Below, one piece after another: positions 21,952-32,957 of a stretch of 64,000 nucleotides of DNA (its first letter is position 1; every line of letters begins with the position of its first letter). The stretch is from positions 20,137,487 to 20,201,486 of the forward strand of contig OZ035960.1 in assembly GCA_964034945.1 (NCBI GenBank). The letters are read 5' to 3'. The notes beneath the pieces are model-generated. The model was not told the DNA's origin, made no database searches, and saw only the letters and a list, made by a program, of their open reading frames with translations. The position numbers were made by a program, and so were the translations under genes. The stretch is from Chrysopilus asiliformis (lineage: Eukaryota > Arthropoda > Insecta > Diptera > Rhagionidae).

Positions 21952-24900
21952 CTAATATCCATGGTGGGAATGATGTGAACCGCTGATTTCACTACCATAA
22001 CCGCTACCTCCGCCGCCGCCGCTGCCACCACCGCCATAACCTCCTCCGCCGCCGCCGCCACCACCGCCATAACCTCCTCCGCCGCCGCCGCCACCACCAC
22101 CGCCATAACCTCCTCCATAACCACCTCCGTAACCTCCTCCGTAACCACCTCCGTATCCGCTGCCTCCGAAACCGCCACTTCCGCCTGAGCCATGACTCTC
22201 AATATGGACTGGAACGGCTACCGGAACTTTGTATGGGATATGCTTCTCAATGGTCACTGGAATGTGTCTCTCGATGTGAACGGGAACTGGCCGATGGACG
22301 GGAATGTGCACGGGGTAGGGGACGAGTTTTTCCACTGGTACTGGAATGTGCTTTTCTACAGGGTAAGGGGCTGGAATTGGAACCTTTACGGGCACTGGAA
22401 CTGGCCTGTCGATATGAACGGGGTATGGACGGTCAACTGGAATGTGAACTGCAACTGGAACCTTCTTGATAACTGGATACGGCACTGGTTTTTCAACGTG
22501 AACTGGAACGGGTTTGTCAACGTGAACTGGATATGGACGATCAACGGGAACGTGGACGGGGTAATGGACGATCTTCTCAACTGGATAAGGTTGTGGTACG
22601 TGCACTGGAACCTTGACTGGGTAAGGGACCTTCTTTTCTACGGGATAAGGGGCCGGAACTGGAACTTTTACTGGAACATGAATCGTCTTCTCAACTGGGT
22701 AAGGTTGTGGAACGTAGACCTTGACTGGAACGGGGCGATCGACTGGAACGTGCACTGGAACATGGATTTTCTTTTCAACTGGGTAGGGTTGTGGAACATG
22801 AACGGGAACTTTGATGATTTCCTTGACTGGATATGGAACATGTTTGACGACTGGGTATGGTTTTGGGACAGCAACTTTAACTGGCACTGGAATGCGCTTC
22901 TCAACTGGATATGGAATGTGTTTTTCAACTGGATACGGCACTGCAACCTTCTTCACGACAGTAATTGTTTTTACGTGATGCTCGTGTTCCCCGTAACCAC
23001 CCCCGTAACCACCTCCGTAACCACCTCCGTAGCCACCACCTCCATAGCCGCCACCCCCTGATCCTCCGAAACCACCGAAGCCGCCGCTGAATCCTCCGCC
23101 AATATCATGTCCTCCGCCAATATCGTGTCCTCCGCCGATACCACCTCCGAAACCACTACCACCGAAATCATGGCCACCACCACCACCACCGCCGCCTCCT
23201 CCGATTCCGTAACTGTAGCCACCATGTCCACCACCGTAAGATGATCCGAAGATGCCGCGTTTCTCCTGCTTCTTTTCCTTGGTTGAACTTTCGCTCTTCT
23301 TCTCCTTATCTCCGGCGCTGACACTGAGAATTAACAGTGCCGCGACCAATCCATAGATGATCTGCAATGGGAAAACGCAAGTTTGAATAAAAACACAAGT
23401 AAAACAAATTTTATGTAATGTGATCTACATATTAACGCGATCACGCACGATCGGTTGAAGTGATCTTTAAGTGAGACACGATATGGGACGCTCCCATGAA
23501 TTTTGATTATCGAATTACAGGCATTTCTCTGTAAATCGGTGCGGTAGAAGATATCCACCCACTAGGCGTAGCTTTAAAGTGTAGATTTCGTTATTCTGTA
23601 GTGGAAAACTCAGTAAATCTCCAAGAAAAACACAAAAAATTGCAGCATTTCAAAAATTTAATTTCACTTGGCGCTGTAACATGGATGACTTTCGATTGTT
23701 TTGTATGTGCGGAGCACTGCATTAAAAGATGGCCAGATTTCTGGCGTCTCGACTTGATATCATCTTACTTTGTGGAAGATGCGATGAACTTTGTTCATTC
23801 ATATATGCATCCATTGGGAGTTTACTTTCGATTTCGATTTGTTGGATTGTCATACGTAGATGGAAGATTGTGTAAAATTCCAACTGCACCCCGTGGGAGG
23901 CCAGTAACCAGGATGTATTACAGTTCATTTGCACGTGTTTAACATTGTCTGCATTGCGGCAAAAATATTGCCAAGATTTTGTGTTAACTACTTGTTGTTT
24001 ATGTTTGTGGTTTTACAAGGTCTTAGTTTCTGTTTCTTCAACAACAAAAAATTCACGGTATTTCCATAAATATGAAAATTGTAAGGGTTTTATGGATGAA
24101 AGTAAAAGTATTAAATATTTTGATTTTGCGTAATATGATTGAAAATTAAGTCAAGGTTGTAAGATGGATTTTTCATATATATTTTTTCGATCGATAATTC
24201 GGTGTGCGAGTACCAATTTAATTTTGCAACAACATGGTATAAATTCACCGTGACTGACTGATATCATACTTTGGTTTTTTTGAAAGGTGAAATAAGAAAA
24301 TATTGATTTTTGTTAATGATGGAGATGATGATTTATTTATATAACGACGGAAGTAATTTCACTCAGCGCCGAGTCATCATCATCAATGATTGATTAAGGT
24401 GTGTCGAATCGACAGTCTGATACATACAGGGAACGATGCACATTTTCGGGCGATCAATTTCGGCGTTAATAACTTTAATAGTCAAACATTTAAAGAGAAA
24501 AAAATGTCTCTTGCACATTAACAGCGGTATAATATTTCCATTGTGGTTTAATATTTTTCTCTCTTATTTCTCCTTCTTTAATCCACGAAATGGCGTATTG
24601 AAATTACTGTGACTGTAAATTACTGTAACTAAAAATTATATTGGGGTGATGTGCTACCTATCATTAATGCTAATTTCATCTTGCACCTGAACAAAATAAT
24701 TTTCAATGAAAGTGCGTTTCTCGATTTACAGCGAAATCTTATTATTCTCTTAAACATCAGACTAAACAACTTGAGATTGGGTTCGCTGGCCTTATTAGAT
24801 GGAAAAGAAAGGTTAATCTGATTAATTTCCATAACACTGTCTGCTTACTATTGTTACACATAATCGTAAACGTAAATTGAGAATCTATGCTAGATTGTAG

Positions 24901-26543
24901 AGTGTGTGTACAATTTTGCTGCTCTAATGTGATCTAAACCACTGTGAGAATTGTGTTGCCAAACAAATAACATAGGTGAGGTTTTTTAAATTTACTATGA
25001 TCGACAAAAACATTTTTTCAGAGCTTTTTGTTTTATACTCGTTTAAAAAAATATTGTGATTGAATAAACATAAAGGTCAGAAATCGACTTTTAAACCAAT
25101 ATTCCTCAAAAACAAACTGCAATTTAAACATCTGCCAAATTCTAAAATAGACAATTGTGAAATACCCTAGGCGCCATTTACAATTGCAATTTTTTCTTGA
25201 AATCGTTCGCGAATCTGTTTTAGAATTTATTCCACGAATTTTATACATCTATCGCTGAATAAATCCTCTTAGCTTAAGTTATCAAAATATGAATTTATTC
25301 CGGCGATTATGAATGAAAAATTCTATTTTTTTGTGTCGCAGAAAAATATTTACCGAATAAAATATCAGATGTAAACGGCGCCTTATATGAACAATCTTAA
25401 GGCGCCGTTTACATCTGACACTGTATTAGGCGAATTTTATCCAGCGACACCAACGACGTATTCGAATGACCTGCGCTTTTTGCTTGAAAATTGAGGGGTC
25501 ACGCACTTCTAAACATGAAAGCCTTTTACAATCGAAATAACGGAGTTAATTTTTGGAGTTAATTCGAAATTAAAATATATAATAAATAGAAAAATTCATG
25601 AAGTCAAGTGCGCAAAAACGATAAGATTATATGCGCTTTTTAAATGCAAAAGTCCATAAGCGGTCAAAATACCGCTTATGGTATGTTTAGTGTTAAACAA
25701 AAATATCAAACAATAAAACTCTGCGCTACGGTGTTAATTTTTTTTCTGCGAGGTGTTTACTTTTAGCTATGTTTTGGGGCGGTGTTAATTTGTCACCGGA
25801 TTTTTTCGAAAGTTAGTAAGGAAAAGCTTGAAACTTGAAGCACAAAAGCTTGAAACTATTTTTTTAATCGTAAATCTTCCAAATATTTAAAAAAAAATAC
25901 GTTAAAAAAAGATCTTTTCATTGTTATTTTAAGCTTTTTCATTAAACTGAGCTAACAAACGAATTACTTTTCTTGAAAAAATATAGACCGTTTCTACTAA
26001 TTTATTCCCTAATTCTCATTTTCTAAACCAACAATTTTTTAGACCATTGAAACCACTTTTAAACCATGAAAAACTTAATCGTTTAGCCAAAAAATATTAC
26101 GGGCTTTTTGTATTGTCACAATTTTTGGTGGGTTAAAAAATGCACCAACATGAGAAAACAGATTGTTTTCGAAAAATTTCATTTTTGGGTAGATTAGATG
26201 TGGTCAACAACAGTTGACACATGACCGCACATGTTAATAGAAATATTTTTGTCAAATTGCAAAACATCAATGAATTTCCGTTCAAAAATTACACTTCGAA
26301 CAATAACTGACACTTTAAGACTTTCAGTGAAGTAATGGCCACGTAATCCAATTGAATCGCCCTTCGATATATTCGACGTAAGAAATGGTAATCCAGTAAA
26401 AGTCCTTGTTATATTTTTTTGAATATAAAACCATATTTCATAATCAATCTCAACACTTTCACTAAACACTTTGTGATAAATTTAAAATCGGTAAAAATAT
26501 GTAGTTTAAAACTTAAATATTTGAAACATACCAACGATCTCAT
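21952..26543 (-). CDS. Gene B: secreted Val/Pro/Lys-repeat cuticular-type protein with Gly-rich ends (Vajk-like), two exons, 473 aa
   Basis: Coding exons on the minus strand are 26543-26532 (ATG AGA TCG TTG) and 23361-21952 (stop TAG). The open frame at 23367 has no ATG. It starts at a TTG that belongs to the intron's TTGCAG acceptor, which is why an upstream exon was sought. Joining in phase 0 gives the signal peptide [20 protein letters not shown] (1-20). Residues 21-39 are Lys/Glu/Ser-rich and end in QEKR before GIFG. About 40-132 is a Gly-rich segment with [11 protein letters not shown] and [12 protein letters not shown] repeats. About 133-405 is the PYPVEK, VPVHVP and DRPYPVHV repeat array, collinear with gene A. 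About 406-473 is again Gly/Tyr-rich and ends HHSHHGY. An extracellular, cross-linked structural role is inferred from family resemblance. The Gly blocks are prone to length change, so expect alleles of different size. Confidence 0.85.
25169..25384. mobile_element. Probable small inverted-repeat element (AGGCGCC termini)
   Basis: The left end AGGCGCCATTTACA and the right end TGTAAACGGCGCCT form a 14-bp inverted pair with one mismatch. Right beside it, 25398-25418 (TAAGGCGCCGTTTACATCTGA) starts a second, inward-related end, giving a 21-bp perfect hairpin with 25365-25385. No target duplication is certain. Confidence 0.5.
25365..25418. repeat. Perfect hairpin, 21-bp arms, 12-bp loop
   Basis: The arms 25365-25385 and 25398-25418 read TCAGATGTAAACGGCGCCTT(A) and its exact complement. 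The sequence continuing right of the second arm resembles the sequence left of the first, as if two element ends lie back to back. Confidence 0.85.
25490..25800. repeat. Dispersed repeat, copy 2 (mate at 10118-10390)
   Basis: Shares GCACTTCTAAAC, CCTTTTACAAT, GGAGTTAAT, CTACGGTGTTAATTTTTTTT and TTTACTTTTAGCTATGTTTT in the same order as copy 1. It lies within the intron of gene B. Confidence 0.6.
26532..26543 (-). other. Gene B coding exon 1 (12-nt microexon, MRSL) with GTATGT donor
   Basis: On the minus strand the sequence reads CAAAATG AGA TCG TTG then GTATGTTTC. It lies about 70 nt downstream of the predicted start site. Confidence 0.8.
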
Positions 26544-26604
26544 TTTGTCTCAAACTTTAATTAAAATTAGTAATTTTTGGGTACTTCTCGAGTCCAGAGA
26601 AGGT

Positions 26605-26641
26605 ACTGGATATATCTTTAGGCCACTCACTCGCTTTTATA
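26605..26641 (-). promoter_or_regulatory. Core promoter of gene B (TATA box and start-site motif)
   Basis: TATAAAAG lies at 26641-26634 on the minus strand. ATCCAGT lies at 26611-26605, exactly 30 nt beyond it. Gene C has the same TATAAAAGC and the same ATCCAGT at the same 30-nt spacing. Predicted leader about 68 nt. Confidence 0.75.
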
Positions 26642-28720
26642 CGTCCAAAATCCAACAAGCAATCTTAAGAAACCGACGTATTACTGAAGACGACGGTGAC
26701 GCGGACGACAACATAAGCGACGGATGGAGGAGATGGATAAATGGATGGATGAACGGGTGCAAAATACCCTCACCGTAATCCGTTCAATTGTGATATGATT
26801 TACTTTCCCCCGCATGTATCTGGGGCTATACTTGCAGCATGATCATGTTTTTCTTGCGTATCTTCAGGCCTTCTTGGCCTGTTGCCTTTCAATTTCATTT
26901 GAATGTTTTTTTTGTGCGTCTTAAAATCGTTTGCATCTTGCCCCACAACAACACATCGAAACAGAATGCAGAGAGGTTACTACATTCCCATGCCACCAGA
27001 CCTTAGACAATATATTGACATTAAAACGGACTATTTGGATGATTCAATCATTTGTGGTGACATTCCTTTCTGTTTAGACCCTAAGATGTGTTGCCATTAA
27101 GGAACATCAATTTTACTCAGAGAAAATTTTATCGCCGACAGAGGTGTTTAGATTTAAAAAAAAGGTATCCTTCAGATGATGAAATTATAAACAATTATTT
27201 AATTTTTCACAGAATATGTTAATATCGCCCAACTAAGTATGTATAGTGAAGTGAATTCCATTATAAATGGCATAACAAAGTTCTTCGCTTAAGTCTTTCG
27301 TTTTTCATTTGGTTATCTTTGATATGTGGATGTCATCTTCTGGACACAGACTTCCCATAATGCTGTCAAATAGCAGAAAAAAGTAAAAATTTGTAGTGAT
27401 TTGATGTTTGATGTGCAATATTACAAGGTGGCAGTTTAGCAGGAGGAAGTCATAAATGATGTCCAATTTGAAAAATTCATTTTGTTGCCAGTTTTTGCTT
27501 ACTTTTACAGTTATCGTATTTATTTTTGTGATTTTTTTCAAATCTTGTTTTTTTCGTTTGGTATTTTAAATTATTGGCCATTTTGTGTGTCACTGGGGAT
27601 TTTCATTTGGTTTCGTTTGGCGATTTTTCGCAATTCTTTTGCATGGATTCTTTGTTAGAAAATAATTGGTCATTGTCTGCTGTCGGTGTTATATCGAGTT
27701 TTATGGTATGGAGTTGTTCAGATTTTGCGACGTATGAATAGTGCATAATATTTTTGCCAGTTTCACGGAATTTAATTTTCTCTTATGTAATATATTTACA
27801 GCAATTAGATGAACTTGAACCAATGTTTCATAATTTTTTTTTTGAACTGAAATTTTTCAAAGTGTGTTAATGGATTTAATAGTTTTCTAGAAATTATATG
27901 AAAGTGTTGCAGACTTTATTTTAATTTTCGAAGTATTAGTACCGAGAAAAATCGTCACACGGGGAGGGTTCGATAGGCCGAATTGTATTTTCTGAACAAC
28001 CCATAAGTTTTCAATTTCATTTTTCATACCACTTTTAAGTTTGGGAGAGGAGTTTTAACTGTACATCATCCGATATAGGTTTCAAATTTAAGTGTTATCA
28101 ACTTTGCCAAGCAATATTTAGTTTTGGAAAAAATATGTAAAAAATAATATTTTTTCAAATATCTCGAGAAGCGTTTAAGATACGTAGAAACGATTGAGGG
28201 AAAAATCAAGAAAATTTTATTGTCTTTAAATTTTGATATATACATTTTTCCCAAAAATGCAGGGTTTTCGTGAAATTTTAAAAAAACTTCTCTTTTTTAA
28301 TATATTGAGAACCCCTTTTTTATAATTGGTGTGACCACTGTGATATTTGAATATCTCTATACTTAGGGTTTATTGGTCAATATTTTTGAATAATATTTGC
28401 TTCTGTCGAAACGAATTTTCTATTCATTTGTACCGGATTTCTCCTAGCAAACAATTGAATATTTCAAAATTTAAATTCAATTAAAAAAGGAAGAAGAAAT
28501 ATTGAGAACCTTTATAGATAAGTGAAAACCGTCAAAGCAAAAAATGCAGCAAATTTTATATCCTTTCAATTTGATTATTTACATTTTTTAACAAAAGCGC
28601 ATAGTTTTCGAAAATTTTTCAAAAAACTGTTTTTTTTTCTAAGAAATTGTGTGGGAGGTACCCATTTTAGCTAACGTTACTCTTCACAAAATTTGATAGA
28701 AAACTTCGTTGAAATTTCCA
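26642..28720. other. Intergenic DNA upstream of gene B, no gene recognised
   Basis: AT-rich. The small open frame 26903-27100 (ends DPKMCCH) has several Cys but no recognisable domain. At 28100-28300 and 28490-28640 the phrases TCTCGAGAAGCG, AAAATTTTAT and TTTTCGAAAATTTTTC recall the 35529 repeat family, in a very decayed form. Confidence 0.4.
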
Positions 28721-29060
28721 CTCCCACAAGTTAACTGTACATTTGCTGCAGGCATACAGTAAAAATATTACTCCTTATCTTTCCAATTCACCCGACAATG
28801 CTTTCACGTACTTCTGCTGCAAGTGAACAAATTTTTTTTTACCTGTGGCAGGTGGTATTTTCCCCAATTTTTTAAGTTTCTTTTGTAATGTTTACCTGTC
28901 CTGAGAAAATTTTTCACCGCTTATAGGCATGCTAAAATTTACAATCTCTTACATCGTCGCAATCCCTGTCTCAGGCCAACGGGTTCTAATATTGCAGGCT
29001 AACTTCACTTCCTCTATGCTGACACATGGTATCTGTTGGTAAACAGACATCTAATGTAAT
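28721..29060. repeat. Patch with CTGCAGG-type motifs like the 3.3-kb element
   Basis: Contains AACTGTACATTTGCTGCAGG, TTCTGCTGCAAGTG, ACCTGTGGCAGGTGG, TTACCTGTCCTGAG and GCAGGCTAACTTCAC. These match the motif style of 20260-20950. No terminal CACTCAG repeats, so it is perhaps an internal fragment. A further short patch is at about 30240-30300. Confidence 0.45.
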
Positions 29061-29359
29061 GAAACTTAGCCGGTACAAGCACCGATTATAGAAACTATAG
29101 ATAGGAAAGCAACGGAAATTCTCGGTTACCGGCGGCAGAATAAAGAGCAACGCGATAGAAAAATAGTATTTTCAAGGTCGAAAGAAATTGGTAATCTCTT
29201 TTCATCCTATTAGCATAAATGCGTTTGATGAAAGAGTCAGGAAATTTGTCTTTCTGAATTCGTATCACAGGGTGCACGAAAATGTACGGAAATCAAAATT
29301 TGTTGGAAAGAAAAATCCAAAACTAATGACAAAAGCTTTTATTTCACATTAAAACAGAA

Positions 29360-29890
29360 AAATTTCACTGTCAACCACAAAACCCATTTAATTTAAGTGA
29401 TGATACCAGTTTTAACCTGGAAGTAACCCCAGAATCCCGAAATTCTCTAACTTTGCCAAATGATGTTTTGAAAATGGATATTGGTGAGCAAAACGCGTTT
29501 ACTTATTTCATTGGATATTTGATGAAGAAATCCAAAGAACGTCATACCTGCTCGGAATTAGAAACAGAGACGGCAGGATTGGAAGCAATTTTTATTAACT
29601 TTAAACAATATGAAAATTGTAAGTTACAAGTTCCTGGGTCAAATTTAATTGAATATGCTGAGAGTTAGAAAACGATTTCTGTAAATTTTTTAATATTTAT
29701 GTTACCGAAAAACAAATTCACGAGCTAATTTATAATGAATTAACAAAAATTAGCGAATTTAAATGCTGTGATTTATTTGATAATGAATATTTCATTAAAC
29801 TTTTTATTAGGGTAAGAATTTTTTACATTTTAAAATATTTTAATAAGGATTTAAAATCAAAAAATGGACGTGGCAAACTGTTGAGTGTGA
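29360..29890 (+). pseudogene. Decayed DNA-transposase C-terminal fragment (P-element / THAP9-like, tentative)
   Basis: One frame reads through about 29360-29668 and holds EQNAFTYFIGYLMKKSKERH followed by TCSE. This is close in form to the AGYL-KK...HxC segment of P-element/THAP9-type transposases. After a stop at 29668 the similarity continues in another frame to about 29890, with FIKLFIRVRIFYILKYFNK, again typical of the C-terminal end of such proteins. The frameshift and stop show it is dead. No start, N-terminal DNA-binding domain or terminal repeats are visible. Assignment rests on remembered family motifs and would need a profile search. Confidence 0.5.
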
Positions 29891-31950
29891 GTCACCTGTG
29901 ATAGATGTAATAATGCAATAACAATTAATATTATGTAACTATATAAATAAGACTGAACTAAAAAATATGACTGAATTTTTGTGATACTATAATTGACATA
30001 ACCAAATAAAAATAATTTTGTGTAGAAATGTGGAAAATCTTAATTAACAAAATTATTATCAAATTGTAAAAATTATTATCTGGCAACGCCTTTTACTTTT
30101 GGCACACACATAACAAAACAATGCATTATCTTACACAGGGAAAGAGATGGGTGACATATAGCTCGGTCCCTGTTCCACGGTTCAAGATTTTTGTTACTGG
30201 CTTCTTATCTATAGTATATATAATCGGTGGTACAAGTTAAAATAGACCTGCAGCAGGCTCGAAACTTTTACTCCATTGCTCCCAGTGTGATGCCAAGCCA
30301 TCAACCCGTCAAAGAAATGCCTCACAGAGAAATTAGGTTTGCAAAAATTAATCCAATTTAAAGTCCCGTTTTTGCTATCTGCTAAATCTCTGAAGTTCTA
30401 CGGGCGCGGTTGGAACTTGCAGCCTCTGGTCATTTAATAATATACAAAATTTAAACAATTGTTTCATGTAGCTAAACAACGCAAAATTACTAAGGAAATC
30501 AAAAAACGATTTCTACAAAAATTAATTAAATGTTTTTTTATTAGTTGTGGATTTTAAGATTCTGAAATAATGAAAAAATTTGATTGAAATTCATATCATA
30601 ATTATCATTTTAATCTCTGGGTGTATTGCAAAAGAATTTTGCATTTAATTAAAGAGGTCGAACAAACAGACTTTCACTAATTTTTATTAAATCCACATCT
30701 GAATAAGCAAATTGCAATATTTCGAACATCATCAAGCAAAAAATCACAAAAATTGCAATATTACCATCGCATCAGTGAAACTCAAGTACAAATTCGGAAA
30801 GATTATTTATCTGTCCGAAATTAAACACACAAATTTTAAATCCAATTACTTATAAAAACAAACAATTGTGAAATGAATTAATGTGAGTATAACAGTGAAA
30901 TTATGCCCATGAGATGGTGAATTGCAACATTCTGATTGGTTGTGCATATACGCAACAAATAATGTTAAATATATGCTCACAACAGTAATCCAGTAATAAA
31001 TAAGCTATCAGTTAAAAAAAAGTTAATACTTTAAGAAAAGAAACTCGAAGAAAAAAAACATCAATGGCGCTAAGCATAAAAGAAACATTGTGTGCCTGTA
31101 GTGCGGAAACTAGCAAAATACCTATAATTGCTACATAAAAAGCTGTTCCATATTGTACGTACTTTGATTCATAAATCGAAACATATTTTTCGTGGTAAGC
31201 TAAAACGAAAGCTTAAACATTAAGGTTTTAATAACAAGTCAAAAGACAAAAAACCAATTAATGACTATTGAATTACTATTGCACAAAGTCTTATAAGAAA
31301 TTCCATCAAAGGTGAGTTGCCACTATTTCGCACGTCAGTCCAGTACGAAAAATCTATCGACGAAACTAGAAGTGCAATCCATGCATGCGTCTTTTTTCCT
31401 AACACAGAAGGCGAGCATGTCGTATAAGGCACCAAAAGTCTAACGTAATTTCGCATCGTAACAACGAGGGCAATTAGAACATGACTTCCAAACGTAATCG
31501 AGTTTGACGATTGGAAGCAAAAGTCAAAGCTTTTCGTAGAAAAAAACGTGAGTAGGAGGCTGAACCGGCAAAATGTCAGTGAGCTTATCTCATCTGAAAG
31601 ATGCCTACGTAAAAAATCTCATTACATCTCGAATACATGACCGGAATATTGGAATCATATTTGAACATTAATTTTTTGTGTAATAATTTGTTATCTAATA
31701 ATCACAGTAAATATTTAAACACCTACTATTTGACTTAAGAAGTTATATTTTGAATTTATTTTATTTAAGTATTGTCAAAATTTATTAAAAATCGAGTCAC
31801 GTTCGGCTTATATGCAGCATAAAGCGTTAAATAAAAAGAGGTTCATTGTCATGTTGCAAGGGTGTTTCAGCCTCACAATCAGACAGACAATAGGCACGAG
31901 ACAAAAAATTTAAGATTTTGCTAAAAAAATCTCCAATATTGCGGGTTATA
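29891..31950. other. Intergenic DNA, no gene recognised
   Basis: AT-rich sequence. A short CCTGCAGCAGGC patch is at about 30248. The minus-strand open frame 31265-31456 shows nothing familiar. Confidence 0.4.
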
Positions 31951-32957
31951 CTATGTTCACACTGACGCAAAATTACGTAATTTTGAAGATTTTCGTAATT
32001 TTGAACGAAATCTTCCTCGAAACCACGAGATTTCCAGTACATTAACCTGTTTTCAAAATCACTAAAAGTATGCAATTTCCACAAAATTAGGAACGAAATC
32101 AAGCAAAAACAATGAATACAACCCTGCATCACTTATTCAGCTCTCTTGAGTACATCAGTTTTGACATTTGTGCTGGATTGGAAAGACGGAGATATAAGAA
32201 AAAGAACCCGTGTTCCGCACGCGAAAAGGATATATTAGTAAACAACTTACGCGGGGCAAAAAAAAATTGACTTGTTTTTGATGCGATTAGATATGAAATG
32301 GAAAATAATTGTTTATTTTCATTACAGATAATTTCCATTTTCGTTTAAAGTGTCTAATTCTGTTTGCACATATTTCATCGATGTTTTGAATTATATTAGT
32401 TGCGTTTTTTCAATGTTCTGAAGCAGTTCAGAACAAGCTTTCCATACAAAATCCTGCACCACCTTTTCATCTCGGACAGCGCTTGGAACAAAGGGAAATT
32501 TTATACGGTAATGTACGGTAATGAAATGCTGCTAACTTCAACATAATAAATCTGACATTTTATTCTCAATTGAGGATTTTGTGTTGGTAGTTGGTTGGTT
32601 CTGATCGACAGCGAAATAGTTTTAATCATGGGAGATAGCGAATCGTGATTATATCAAGAAAATATAGCAGTAACGGCCTACTGATGTAACCAACGTGAAG
32701 TTAGTTGCCATTCGAACTCAATGAAATTTCCCACTTACTCTGGATCGTTTTTTTAATGTTCCGTGTTCTAGAACATTAAAAAAACGCAACTATTATTCAT
32801 CATCTTACTAAAATTTATAGCAATCCTACACTAAAATTCATAGCAATCCTGTAGTTGAAATGTCAAGCAAAATTACTTTAACCTCTGTGTGAACACTTTG
32901 GTTTAAGATTTAAATCATTTCGAAAAATTACGTGATTTTGCGTCAGTGTGAACTTAG
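31951..32957. mobile_element. 1-kb fold-back DNA element with TTCACACTGACGCAAAATTACG termini
   Basis: The left end CTATGTTCACACTGACGCAA and the right end TTGCGTCAGTGTGAACTTAG are inverted over about 35 bp, flanked by TA on both sides. Inside is a second inverted pair: AGTTGCGTTTTTTCAATGTT at about 32398 and AACATTAAAAAAACGCAACT at about 32772. There are also local hairpins GTTCTGAA/TTCAGAAC (about 32415-32434) and one centred near 32764. Minus-strand open frames inside (31827-32132, 32129-32338) show no transposase motifs. Confidence 0.7.

Larger units (their letters stand above)
23362..26531 (-). other. Gene B intron 1 (about 3.2 kb)
   Basis: The donor is GTATGT at 26531 and the acceptor CCCATTGCAG ends at 23362. 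The intron holds a 21-bp-arm hairpin with a short inverted-repeat element (25169-25418) and a dispersed repeat (25490-25800). The open frame at 23601-23942 lies inside this intron, starts without ATG, and looks like chance. Confidence 0.75.

Noticed and set aside
23462..23495. Alternative first exon for gene B (ATG GGA GCG TCC CAT ATC before GTGTCT)
   Set aside because: Weak donor, no core promoter nearby, and the peptide start is unlike those of A and C. The 26532-26543 exon fits on all counts.
23331..23558. Minus-strand open frame at the start of gene B exon 2
   Set aside because: It runs through the intron acceptor in a different frame from the protein. The phase-0 join to 26532 explains the gene without it.
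23601..23942. 113-codon open frame with Cys and Trp residues
   Set aside because: Lies within the intron of gene B, has no ATG at its start, and shows no domain or splice context.
24650..24685. Another candidate first exon for gene B (ATG AAA TTA GCA...)
   Set aside because: The possible donor would leave phase 1, which does not fit the phase-0 acceptor.
26419..26778. 119-codon plus-strand open frame
   Set aside because: It lies across the promoter and first exon of gene B on the opposite strand, with no recognisable domain.
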